NCBI RefSeq assembly: GCF_030731085.1
Contig: NZ_JASNFN010000030.1
Coordinates: forward strand, 1 to 64,000
Source: Blastococcus carthaginiensis
Lineage (GTDB): Bacteria; Actinomycetota; Actinomycetes; Mycobacteriales; Geodermatophilaceae
Length of the DNA: 64,000 nt
Direction of reading: 5' to 3'
How positions within the stretch are numbered: the first letter of the stretch is position 1; every line of letters begins with the position of its first letter. The notes under the pieces are model-generated. The model was not told where the DNA came from. It searched no databases and saw only the letters and a program-made list of their open reading frames with translations. Of the stretch, positions 47,021-55,227 are shown piece by piece. The translations under genes and the position numbers were made by a program.

Positions 47021-47929
47021 TCAGGGCAGCCGCCGCGCCCGCCGCCGCTCCGTGCTCTTCGCCCCGTACATGGCGCGGTCCGCGCGGGCGATGACGTCGT
47101 CCGACGGCTCCCCGGGACGCCCGATGGTCGCCCCGACGCTCACCCCGATCGACAGCGGCTCGTCGGGCCCCGGGAAGGGCATGCCCAGCCGGGCGACGAC
47201 GCGCTGCGACAGGTCGGCCAGCGTCGCCTCGCTTGCCACGGAGCAGAGGATCACGAACTCGTCGCCACCGAAGCGCGCCACGAGGTGCTCGGGGCCGGCG
47301 ACCTCCACCAGCCGGGTGGCCGCCTCGGCGAGCAGGCGGTCGCCCACGCCGTGCCCGTACTGGTCGTTGACCCGCTTGAACTCGTCGAGGTCGCAGAAGA
47401 GCAGCCCGCAGCCGGTCGTGCTCAACCGCAGCGCCAGCTCGTCGAACAGTGCCCCGCGGTTGGCCACGCCCGTGAGCGGATCGGTGCGGGTCTTCTCGTG
47501 CAGCCGCGCCTCCCGGGCCCGCTCCTCCGTCACGTCGAGGCCCACACAGGCGATCGCCCAGGGCTGCCCGTCGTCGTCCCGCAGGACGGTGTTGCGCATG
47601 GTGATCCGCCGGAAGCCACCGTGCGCGTCGACCCAGTCGGCCTCCAACGGGTAGGCCTTGCCGCTCCGGATCGCCAGCTGCACGGCCTCCTCGGCGTAGG
47701 GCACGTCGCCGGGGATCACCCACACCTCGACGAACCGCCGGCCGAGCAGCGCGTCGCGGTCGAGCCCGGTGAAGCGCTGCAGGGCGGGGTTGGCGAGCAC
47801 GATCCGGCCCTCGGCGTCGATGATGCACAGCAGCGCGTCCACCGCCTGCACGAACGCGCACGCCAGGTGGGTTTCCGGCAGGCCGGGGCCCGTGTCCCCC
47901 CACGGCACGGCGCCCTGCTGCGCAGGCAT
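47021..47929 (-). CDS. PAS-GGDEF diguanylate cyclase
   Basis: The ATG at 47929 gives 302 residues; a longer frame upstream overlaps the flavohemoglobin promoter and is unlikely. A PAS domain (residues 25-125, AVDALLCIIDAEGRIVLANPALQRFTGL) with a PAC end (GLDVTEERAREARLHEKT) is followed by a GGDEF domain: RTDPLTGVANRGALF, LFCDLDEFKRVNDQYGHGVGD, and the active site FGGDEFVIL. The intact GGDEF suggests synthesis of cyclic di-GMP from GTP. No EAL domain is present. It diverges from the flavohemoglobin gene over about 160 bases. Confidence 0.92.
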   Translation of the reverse strand: MPAQQGAVPWGDTGPGLPETHLACAFVQAVDALLCIIDAEGRIVLANPALQRFTGLDRDALLGRRFVEVWVIPGDVPYAEEAVQLAIRSGKAYPLEADWVDAHGGFRRITMRNTVLRDDDGQPWAIACVGLDVTEERAREARLHEKTRTDPLTGVANRGALFDELALRLSTTGCGLLFCDLDEFKRVNDQYGHGVGDRLLAEAATRLVEVAGPEHLVARFGGDEFVILCSVASEATLADLSQRVVARLGMPFPGPDEPLSIGVSVGATIGRPGEPSDDVIARADRAMYGAKSTERRRARRLP

Positions 47930-48092
47930 CCCGCGCTCACCCCCCGCTGCTCGTCGGATGGACCGGTTCCGCGCCCGGGGCGGTGACCATACGGCGCGAG
48001 GTGACCTCCCGGGACCGTTCCGAACCTGCCCCGCCACCCCGTGTTGCCTAACGTGGCCCTGGTACGGGGAACCGAGGGGGAAGGAGTTCCGC

Positions 48093-49301
48093 ATGTTGTC
48101 CGACAGGTCCGCACCCGTCATCCAGGCCACGCTGCCGGTCGTCGCGGAGAACATCCAGGAGATCGCGCGGCGGTTCTACGCGCACCTGTTCGGGGAGCAC
48201 CCCGAGCTGTTCGACGGCACGTTCAACCGCGGCAACCAGGCCGAGGGCACCCAGCAGGTCGCGCTCGCCGGTTCCGTGGCGGTGTTCGCCAGCGCGCTGG
48301 TGAACCACCCCGACCGGCTGCCCGAGCACCTGATGAGCCGCATCGCCCACAAGCACACCTCGCTGGGCATCACGCCCGAGCAGTACCAGGTGGTGCACGA
48401 CAACCTGTTCTGGGCGATCGTCGACGTCCTCGGCGACGCCGTCACGCCCGAGGTCGCCGCCGCCTGGGACGAGGTCTACTGGCTGATGGCCAACGCGCTC
48501 ATCAACCAGGAGCGCGGCCTGTACAGCGCCCGGGGCGTCCGCCCGGACACCGTCTGGCGGCAGTGGGAGGTCACCGAGAAGACCCCCGAGACCGACGACG
48601 TCGTCACCTTCAAGGTCAAGCGGGTCGACGACCGGCTGGTGAAGACCTCGCTGCCCGGCCAGTACGTGACGGTGCGCCCCGTCATGCCCGACGGCGTCCG
48701 CCAGCCGCGGCAGTACAGCCTCACCCGCGCCGACGACGGCGAGCACCGCCAGTTCTCCGTCAAGCGGGTGCACGGCGGCGGCAAGCCCGACGGCGAGGTG
48801 TCGAACCTGCTGCACGACTCGGTCGGCGTCGGCGACCGGCTCGAGCTGTCGGTGCCGTTCGGTGACGTCGTCCTCGACGACTCCGGGCGCCCGGTGGTCT
48901 TCGCCAGCGCCGGCATCGGCATCACGCCGATGGCCGGGATGCTCTCGCACCTGGCGCACGCCGGTTCCGGCCTGGACGTGCGACTGTGGCACGCCGACGT
49001 CGACGAGGCCTCCTGGGCGCTGCGGGAGCAGGTGGTCGGCGACGCCCAGAAGCTGCCCAACGCCTCGGTGGACGTCTGGTTCGAGCAGGGCGACGGGTGC
49101 TCGATGCCGGTCGCCGGGGCGCACGCCGGCCAGATGGACCTCTCGCAGGTCGACCTGCCCTGGGGCGCGGTGTACTACCTCTGCGGCCCGCTACCGTTCA
49201 TGCAGGCGGTGCGCAGCACGCTCATCGACCGGGGCGTCCCGGCCAGGGACATCCAGTACGAGGTCTTCGGGCCCGACCTCTGGCAGGCCGATCTGGACTG
49301 A
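48093..49301 (+). CDS. hmp: Flavohemoglobin, nitric oxide dioxygenase
   Basis: The ATG at 48093, after GGGGGAAGGAG, gives 402 residues. A globin domain fills residues 1-140 with the proximal heme histidine in IAHKHTSLGI. Then come the FAD domain (RQYSLTRADDG, the RxYS motif) and NAD domain (FASAGIGITPMAGML, YYLCGPLPFMQAV). The enzyme converts nitric oxide and oxygen to nitrate with NAD(P)H. The neighbouring bases 47930-48092 hold a TAACGT sequence that may be the -10, but no NsrR-like dyad was found. Confidence 0.94.
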   Translation: MLSDRSAPVIQATLPVVAENIQEIARRFYAHLFGEHPELFDGTFNRGNQAEGTQQVALAGSVAVFASALVNHPDRLPEHLMSRIAHKHTSLGITPEQYQVVHDNLFWAIVDVLGDAVTPEVAAAWDEVYWLMANALINQERGLYSARGVRPDTVWRQWEVTEKTPETDDVVTFKVKRVDDRLVKTSLPGQYVTVRPVMPDGVRQPRQYSLTRADDGEHRQFSVKRVHGGGKPDGEVSNLLHDSVGVGDRLELSVPFGDVVLDDSGRPVVFASAGIGITPMAGMLSHLAHAGSGLDVRLWHADVDEASWALREQVVGDAQKLPNASVDVWFEQGDGCSMPVAGAHAGQMDLSQVDLPWGAVYYLCGPLPFMQAVRSTLIDRGVPARDIQYEVFGPDLWQADLD

Positions 49302-49343
49302 ACCGCGGGGCCGGGCGGCGCGGCGTGGACGACGGCGCGAGCC

Positions 49344-51188
49344 TCAGCCGGCGAGGACGGCGTCCCGCTGGGCGAGGCCGGCCAGCCGGGCGTACCGGCC
49401 ACCGAGCGCCAGGAGCTCCTCGTGGGTGCCCTGCTCAGCGACCCGGCCGGCGTCCAGGACGACGATGCGGTCGGCGTCGCGCACGGTGGAGAGCCGGTGG
49501 GCGATGGTGATGGTCGTGCGGCCGAGGGCGGCCTCGTCCAGTGCGGCCTGCACCGCCCGCTCGGTCTCGTTGTCCAGGGCGCTGGTCGCCTCGTCGAGCA
49601 CCAGCACGCGGGGGTCGCGCAGCAGCGTGCGGGCGATCGCCAGGCGCTGCTTCTCCCCGCCCGAGAAGCGGTGCCCGCGCGCCCCGACCACCGTGTCGTA
49701 GCCGTCGGGCAGCGCCGCGATGACGTGGTGCACCTGGGCGCGGCGGGCGGCGTCGACCAGTTCGGCGTCGGTGGCGTCGGGCCTGGCGTGCAGCAGGTTC
49801 TCCCGCACCGTGCCGTGCAGCAGGTACGTCTCCTGGGAGACGACGCCGACGACGCGCGCGAGGTCGGCGAGCCGCACGTCGCGCACGTCCACGCCGTCGA
49901 CCAGCACCCGCCCGGCGGTGGGGTCGTTCAGCCGGGCCACCAGGGAGGCGAGCGTGCTCTTGCCCGAGCCCGTCTCGCCCACCAGCGCCAGGGTGGAGCC
50001 GGCGGGCACCGTGACGTCGACGTCGTCGAGCGCGGGCCGCACGCCGTCGGGGTAGCGGAAGCCGACGTGCTCGAAGCGCACCTCCCCGCGCACCCGCGCC
50101 GGGTCGACCGGCACGGGGGAGGCCGGGTCGTCGATGTCGACCGGCAGGTCGAGGTACTCGAACACCCGGCTGAACAGCGCCATCGAGGCGGTGAGCGAGA
50201 CGCCGATGTCCAGCAGCTGCATGAGCGGGCGGAAGAGCGCGCCCTGCAGCGTGGTGAAGGCGACCAGCGTGCCGATCGTCATGCCGCCCGACGTCGCCGG
50301 CAGGCCCGCGGCCAGGTAGATCAGCGCCGGGATGCCGGCGAAGACGACGCTCATCGTGGCCATCCGCCAGCGCCCGGCCAGCTGCGAGCGGACCTCGAGG
50401 TCCACGAGGAACTCCGACGTGCCGGCGAAGCGCTGCGACTGCACCGGCCCCGCGCCGAGGGTCTTGCCCAGCAGCACGCCGCTGACGCTGAGCCCCTCCT
50501 CGACCTGGGAGTGCAGGTCGGAGAGGTGCCGCTGCCGCTGGGCGGTGATCGTGCGGCGCATGCGGGCCACGCGGCGGGTCAGCCAGATCGCCGGCGGGAG
50601 GACGACCAGCGAGAGCAGCGACAGCCGCCAGCTCAGCACCACCATGGCGACGGCCGTGCCGATGACCGTGGTCGCGCTGGAGGCGAACGAGGTGGCGGTC
50701 GAGGTGACGACCGACTGCATGCTGCCGATGTCGTTCATCAGCCGCGACTGCACCTCGCCGCCCTTGGTGCGGGTGAAGAAGCCCAGGGACTGGCGCTGCA
50801 GGTGGGTGAAGACCGCCGTCCGCAGGCCGTGCATGACCCGCTGGCCGACGGTCGTGGACAGCCACGTCTGCACGACGCCGAAGACGGCCGTGACCACGGT
50901 GACGGCGAGCATCCCGCCGACCGCCCACAGCAGCAGCGGCACGTCCTGCTCGGGGATCGCCTCGTCGATGACCAGGCGGATGAGGAAGGGCGTGGCCAGC
51001 GCCACGGCCGATGACGCCACGATGAGCGCGACCACGACGGCGAGCTGCCCGCGATACGGGCGGAACAGCGCCGCGACCCGGCCCCAGCGCACCGGGGACC
51101 GCTCCAGCTGGGCGAGGTCGGCCGGGTCGGGCCTGCGGCCGGAGTTGCCCCCGCCGCCGCCACCACCGCGGCCCCCGCCGCCGGTCAT
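49344..51188 (-). CDS. ABC exporter, fused permease and ATPase (multidrug type)
   Basis: The 614-residue half-transporter begins with a glycine-rich leader (residues 3-15). Six transmembrane segments fill about 45-335, and the ATPase domain follows with Walker A VGETGSGKST, signature RFSGGEKQRLAIARTLL, Walker B VLVLDEATSALD and switch histidine in TIAHRLSTV. It works as a homodimer, or as a heterodimer with a distant partner. A MarR gene diverges from it over 82 bases with two dyads between, so it is probably a MarR-regulated efflux pump. Confidence 0.93.
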   Translation of the reverse strand: MTGGGGRGGGGGGGNSGRRPDPADLAQLERSPVRWGRVAALFRPYRGQLAVVVALIVASSAVALATPFLIRLVIDEAIPEQDVPLLLWAVGGMLAVTVVTAVFGVVQTWLSTTVGQRVMHGLRTAVFTHLQRQSLGFFTRTKGGEVQSRLMNDIGSMQSVVTSTATSFASSATTVIGTAVAMVVLSWRLSLLSLVVLPPAIWLTRRVARMRRTITAQRQRHLSDLHSQVEEGLSVSGVLLGKTLGAGPVQSQRFAGTSEFLVDLEVRSQLAGRWRMATMSVVFAGIPALIYLAAGLPATSGGMTIGTLVAFTTLQGALFRPLMQLLDIGVSLTASMALFSRVFEYLDLPVDIDDPASPVPVDPARVRGEVRFEHVGFRYPDGVRPALDDVDVTVPAGSTLALVGETGSGKSTLASLVARLNDPTAGRVLVDGVDVRDVRLADLARVVGVVSQETYLLHGTVRENLLHARPDATDAELVDAARRAQVHHVIAALPDGYDTVVGARGHRFSGGEKQRLAIARTLLRDPRVLVLDEATSALDNETERAVQAALDEAALGRTTITIAHRLSTVRDADRIVVLDAGRVAEQGTHEELLALGGRYARLAGLAQRDAVLAG

Positions 51189-51219
51189 CGTCTCGCTGAT
51201 GTCGCCACCTCCAGATTGC

Positions 51220-51247
51220 TGAGGTTACCTCACTGTCCGGTAACCGG
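51220..51247. promoter_or_regulatory. Two palindromes in the ABC/MarR divergent promoter
   Basis: TGAGGTTACCTCA (51220-51232) is a perfect dyad around one base, and CCGGTAACCGG (51237-51247) is a second one, 4 bases later. Both include GGTTACC or GGTAACC. They are suited to binding the MarR dimer and sit between the two starts. Binding is inferred from position and symmetry. Confidence 0.62.
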
Positions 51248-51270
51248 AGCACCGCCGCTACCATTCCCCC

Positions 51271-51687
51271 GTGGCGGAGGACCGGACCGGCGAGCTGGGC
51301 GACCTGCTGATGCGGGTGGCCCGCACCCAGCGCCGCCGGTGGCGCGACGCGCTGGCCCCCTGGGACCTCTCTCCTCACCAGGCCCGGGCGCTGCGGGTGG
51401 TCTGCGAGCGCGAGGGCGTGCGGCTCTCCGACCTGGCGGAGGCGCTGCACATCGCCCCGAGGTCGGCGACCGAGGTGGCCGACGGGCTGCAGGAGCGCGG
51501 GCTCGTCGAGCGGTCGCCCGACCCCGCCGACCGCCGGGCGGTGCTGCTGCGGCCGACCGACGAGGGGCGGCGGCTCCGGGGCGAGATCGGCCGCGCGCGG
51601 GCCGCCGACTCCGCCGAGCTCTTCGCCCGCCTGGGTCCCGAGGACCGCGCCGCGCTCGCCCGGATCCTGCGCACGCTCGCCGACTGA
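51271..51687 (+). CDS. MarR-family transcriptional regulator
   Basis: A GTG start gives 138 residues. The winged helix is visible: LSPHQARALRVVCEREGVRLSDLAEALHIAPRSATEVADGLQERGLVERSPDPADRRAVLLRPTDEGRRL, with the DxRAxxL pattern of the wing. It is expected to repress the divergent ABC exporter and release DNA on binding a small ligand. The ligand is unknown. Confidence 0.92.
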   Translation: MAEDRTGELGDLLMRVARTQRRRWRDALAPWDLSPHQARALRVVCEREGVRLSDLAEALHIAPRSATEVADGLQERGLVERSPDPADRRAVLLRPTDEGRRLRGEIGRARAADSAELFARLGPEDRAALARILRTLAD

Positions 51688-51808
51688 CCGCGCCGGCCCC
51701 TGGTCTGCCGAGCTGTTGCCGCACGGCAGTGACCCGGGAGGCGCGCAGCCGCGGCGGCGGACGCCCCCGAGAATGGGGCCGACCCACACCGCCGTCCGGG
51801 GAGGCCCG

Positions 51809-52375
51809 ATGAGGGACCGGCTGGGGATCGACTGGCTGACGGCCGGCCTCGTCGTCCTGACCACCGTGTCCATGTACCTGGTGCTGGTCCTCTGCGTCCG
51901 GCTGGTCGGCCAGCGCAGCCTCGCCACCATGTCCAGCTTCGACCTCGGCTGCGCCATCGCGCTCGGCGCGGTGATCGGCCGGACCGCGCTGCTGCTCGAC
52001 CCGACCCTGCTCACCGGGGTCGTCGCGATCGTCACCCTCTTCACCACGCAGATCGCGCTGGTGCGGGTCCGGCGCAGCCGCTGGGTGGACCGGCTGCTGA
52101 ACCGCCCCCCGGTGCTGCTCATGGCCGGGGACGTGCCGCTGCGGGAGAACATGCGGGCGGCCCACGTCGGCGAGGACGAGCTGCGGCAGAAGCTGCGCCT
52201 GGCCGGCATCCGCGACCTCGCCGAGGTGGGCTGCGTCGTGCTCGAGCGCACCGGGGCGGTGAGCGTGGTGCGCAGGTCCGAGCGGCTGGACCCGTGGCTG
52301 TTCTCCGACGTGCCCGGCGCCGAGCGCCTCCACGCGGCGGCGGAGGAGCCCGGCGCGCGGCGGGCACCGGGCTGA
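51809..52375 (+). CDS. DUF421/YetF-family membrane protein
   Basis: The ATG at 51809, 8 bases after GGGGAGG, gives 188 residues. Three hydrophobic segments (LTAGLVVLTTVSMYLVLVLCVRL, SSFDLGCAIALGAVIGRTALL, TLLTGVVAIVTLFTTQIALVRV) precede a cytoplasmic YetF domain: RPPVLLMAGDVPLRENMRAAHVGEDELRQKLRLAGIRDLAEV. DUF421 proteins are common in spore formers and soil actinobacteria; the function is not established. The stop is followed directly by the stop of the convergent redoxin pseudogene. Confidence 0.85.
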   Translation: MRDRLGIDWLTAGLVVLTTVSMYLVLVLCVRLVGQRSLATMSSFDLGCAIALGAVIGRTALLLDPTLLTGVVAIVTLFTTQIALVRVRRSRWVDRLLNRPPVLLMAGDVPLRENMRAAHVGEDELRQKLRLAGIRDLAEVGCVVLERTGAVSVVRRSERLDPWLFSDVPGAERLHAAAEEPGARRAPG

Positions 52376-53035
52376 CTACTGCCGCTCAGGCGGGTGCTCG
52401 GCCCGCCAGCGGTCGAACGCCTCCAGGAAGGAAGCGGCCATCCGGTTCTCGGTGCGGACCTCCTCGCGGTCCCGGTCGTCGCGCATCCGGTCGGCCAGCG
52501 CCATGGTGTTGAACTTGATGGCGCGGAAGTACGGGATGAAGGAGCCGGGCGTGAACGCCCGCTTCGACGGCCGGGGCTCGACGCCCTCCGGTGCCCACGG
52601 CCCGGGCTCGGGGAGCGGGGGCAGGCCCAGCCCCTCCAGCGCGGTGAGGAAGGGCTCGTCGTCCGTCCGGTCGGTGAAGTCGCGGGAGAGCTCCCGGAAC
52701 ACCTCCCAGCCGTCGGGGGCGACCGCGACGACGACCGGCCGGAAGATCGAGGCGTCCTCGTCCCAGGCGTCCAGCGGCTTCGCCAGCCGGGAGCCGTCGG
52801 GATCGCTCACCCAGCGGTAGGGCACGTGCCAGGTGCGGTCGAACGCGAGCTGGACCTCGGGCGGGTCGACCGAGGCGAGCACGACCTCGGTGCCGGCGGC
52901 GGCGAGACGAGGCAGGGACGGGGCCAGGCGGACCGCCTGGGCGCAGCAGTAGGGCTACCAGTCGCCCCGCAGGCCGATCAGGAGCAGGGCCGCGCGGTCG
53001 TCGGACCGCAGCGCGAGCAGGTCGGCGGTGTCCAT
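52376..53035 (-). pseudogene. AhpC/TSA-like redoxin, interrupted by TAG at the active-site motif
   Basis: From ATG 53035 the frame reads MDTADLLALRSDDRAALLLI, GLRGDW, then TAG (52955-52957, codon 27), then PYCCAQAVRLAPSLPRL and on without a stop to TAG at 52376-52378. The complete frame (about 219 codons) is a peroxiredoxin-like protein of the RGxWCPYCxxQ type, so the stop replaces the conserved cysteine position before PYC. The part from ATG 52882 (168 residues) is open but lacks the active site. A natural nonsense mutation is likely, a sequencing error possible. Confidence 0.65.
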
Positions 53036-53099
53036 CGGCCCACGGTAGGCAGGGCCCGCGCGGGGCGCACCCGCGGCGGCGGGAGTCTTCCGATCCGGT

Positions 53100-53115
53100 T
53101 ATCTCACCGCTAAGG
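53100..53115 (+). promoter_or_regulatory. Ureide-regulon operator, site 5 (hyuAB)
   Basis: TATCTCACCGCTAAGG ends 9 bases before the hyuA ATG. It shares 14 of 16 bases with site 1. It also supplies the only AAGG that could pair with 16S rRNA, so operator and ribosome site seem to coincide, or the transcript starts very near the ATG. Confidence 0.65.
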
Positions 53116-53124
53116 TTTCTCTCC

Positions 53125-55227
53125 ATGAGCGAGCGCCGGGTCCGCATCGGCATCGACACCGGCGGGACGTTCACCGACGTCGTCGCGGTGGACGAGGAGA
53201 CCGGGCGGACGACCACCACCAAGACGCCGTCCACGCCCGCCGATCCGGCCGAGGGCTTCCTCACCGGCGTCCGCAAGGTGCTGGACCTGATGGGCCTGAC
53301 CGGCGAGGCGGTGACCGCCGTCAGCCACGGGACGACGGTGGCCACCAACCAGCTGCTCGAGGGCAAGCTGGACCGCCTGGGCTTCATCACCACCGAGGGC
53401 TACGAGTCGGTGCTGGAGATCGCCCGCCAGTCGGTGCCCGACGGCTACGGCAACAGCTACTTCTGGGTCAAGCCGCCGCGGATCGTCCCGGCCGACCTGG
53501 TCCGCACCGTCCGCGGGCGGCTGGACCACACCGGCGCGGAGGTGCGCCCCTTCCACGAGGACGACGCCCGCGCCGCCGCCCGCTTCTTCCGCGACGCCGG
53601 CATCACCACCGTCGGCGTCTGCTTCCTGCACGCCTACGCCGACGACGCGCACGAGCGCCGGATGCTCGAGGTGATCCGCGAGGAGCACCCCGACGCCGTC
53701 GTGAGCATCAGCTCCGAGGTGCTGCGCGAGTACCGGGAGTACGAGCGCTCGGTGACCACGCTGGTGGACGCCGCCGTGAAGCCGAAGGTCGGCGCCTACG
53801 TCACCAACATCCGCACCCGCCTCGACGAGATCGCCCCCGGCGTGCCGTTCTACGTCATGAAGAGCAACGGCGGCGTGCTCTCGGCCGCCGAGGTCGTGCA
53901 CCAGCCGATCACCACGATGCTCTCCGGCCCGGCCGCCGGGGCGCTGGGCGCGGCGCTGATCGCCGGCACCGCCGGGTTCGACCGCGTGCTCACCTGCGAC
54001 GGCGGCGGCACCTCCACCGACGTCACGGTGGTCATCGACGGGGAGCCCGCGCTCACCACCGAGGGCTCGGTGGGCGACTACCCGTCCAAGATCCCGATGA
54101 TCGACGTCGTCACCGTGGGCGCGGGCGGCGGCTCGATCGCGTGGCTCTCGCCGGAGGGCACGCTCAAGGTGGGCCCGAGGTCAGCCGGCGCCGACCCCGG
54201 CCCGATGTGCTATCCCTCGGGCGGCGACCAGCCGACCGTCACCGACGCCCACGTCGTCCTCGGCCGGATCCCCCCGCACCTGCTGGGCGGCGAGATCCCG
54301 CTGTCGGTCGATGCCGCACGGGACGGGCTGCAGCAGCTCGGCGCGAAGCTGGACATGGACCTCGAGCGGACGGCCACCGGGATCCTGGAGATCTCCGCGT
54401 GGAACCAGGCCAACGCGCTGCGCCAGGTGACCGTGGCCAAGGGCCTCGACGTCCGCGACTTCACGCTGACCACCTTCGGCGGCTCGGGCTCGCTGCTGGC
54501 CTGCCGGCTCATGGACATCCTCGGCCTGCCCCGCACCCTGGTGCCGCCGAACCCGGGCAACGTGAGCGCCTTCGGCCTGCTCACCGTCGACGTCCGCAAC
54601 GACTACGTGCAGACCGTGATCAGCCGGCACGCCGACCTGGACCTGGCCCGGGTGCGCGCGGTCTACGCCGACCTCGAGGCCCAGGCGCAGGTCGCCCTGG
54701 ACGGCGAGGGCTTCGGCCGCGACCAGCAGCGCATGCAGCGGACGGCGGACCTGCGCTACGTCGGCCAGGCGTTCGAGGTGCGGGTGCCGGTCGCCGACGG
54801 CGAGCTCGACGCCGAGGCCACCGAGGCGGTGGCGCGGGAGTTCCACGCCGCGCACCGCCAGCTGTACGGCTACGACTTCGCCGACGACCCGCGCCAGGCC
54901 GTGGAGTGGGTGAACCTGCGGGTCAGCGGGATCGGCCCGATCCGGCGTCCCGACCTCGTCGAGCTGGCGCCGGCCGACGGCGGGACGGACCGGGCCGTCA
55001 CGGGCTCCCGTCCCGTCTTCTTCGACGCTGTGCAGCCGTCGTCGTCCCCCGGAGGCGACTGGGTGGAGACGCCGACCTACGACCGCCTGCGCCTGGCCCC
55101 CGGCGACGTCGTCAGCGGCCCGGCGATCGTCGAGGAGTTCGGCTCCACCGTCCCGGTGCACCCCGGCTTCGCCGCCACGGTGGACGCCTACGGAAACCTG
55201 CTGCTCACGAAGGAGACCGGCCGATGA
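53125..55227 (+). CDS. hyuA: Hydantoinase/5-oxoprolinase A subunit (HyuA)
   Basis: The 700-residue product is the ATP-using A subunit of N-methylhydantoinase/oxoprolinase-type enzymes. The nucleotide-binding motif GIDTGGTFTDVVAVDE is at residues 8-23. Other blocks are VSHGTTVATNQLLEGK, MKSNGGVLSAAEVVHQPITTMLSGPAAGALGA, LTCDGGGTSTDVTVV and TFGGSGSLLACRLMDILGLPRTLVPPNPGNVSAFGLL. With HyuB it hydrolyses a cyclic amide or imide (hydantoin, oxoproline or similar), with ATP cleavage. The operator-like motif links it to the nucleobase and carbamoyl genes 20-40 kb away. Substrate is inferred only by class. Confidence 0.92.
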   Translation: MSERRVRIGIDTGGTFTDVVAVDEETGRTTTTKTPSTPADPAEGFLTGVRKVLDLMGLTGEAVTAVSHGTTVATNQLLEGKLDRLGFITTEGYESVLEIARQSVPDGYGNSYFWVKPPRIVPADLVRTVRGRLDHTGAEVRPFHEDDARAAARFFRDAGITTVGVCFLHAYADDAHERRMLEVIREEHPDAVVSISSEVLREYREYERSVTTLVDAAVKPKVGAYVTNIRTRLDEIAPGVPFYVMKSNGGVLSAAEVVHQPITTMLSGPAAGALGAALIAGTAGFDRVLTCDGGGTSTDVTVVIDGEPALTTEGSVGDYPSKIPMIDVVTVGAGGGSIAWLSPEGTLKVGPRSAGADPGPMCYPSGGDQPTVTDAHVVLGRIPPHLLGGEIPLSVDAARDGLQQLGAKLDMDLERTATGILEISAWNQANALRQVTVAKGLDVRDFTLTTFGGSGSLLACRLMDILGLPRTLVPPNPGNVSAFGLLTVDVRNDYVQTVISRHADLDLARVRAVYADLEAQAQVALDGEGFGRDQQRMQRTADLRYVGQAFEVRVPVADGELDAEATEAVAREFHAAHRQLYGYDFADDPRQAVEWVNLRVSGIGPIRRPDLVELAPADGGTDRAVTGSRPVFFDAVQPSSSPGGDWVETPTYDRLRLAPGDVVSGPAIVEEFGSTVPVHPGFAATVDAYGNLLLTKETGR

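Noticed and set aside
24805..53035. Two in-frame TAG codons could mean UAG recoding (for example pyrrolysine or suppression).
   Set aside because: TAG is used as a normal stop at 13646-13648 (barbiturase family) and 57096-57098 (hyuB). UGA, not UAG, would encode selenocysteine at a redoxin cysteine. Two independent nonsense mutations or errors are simpler.
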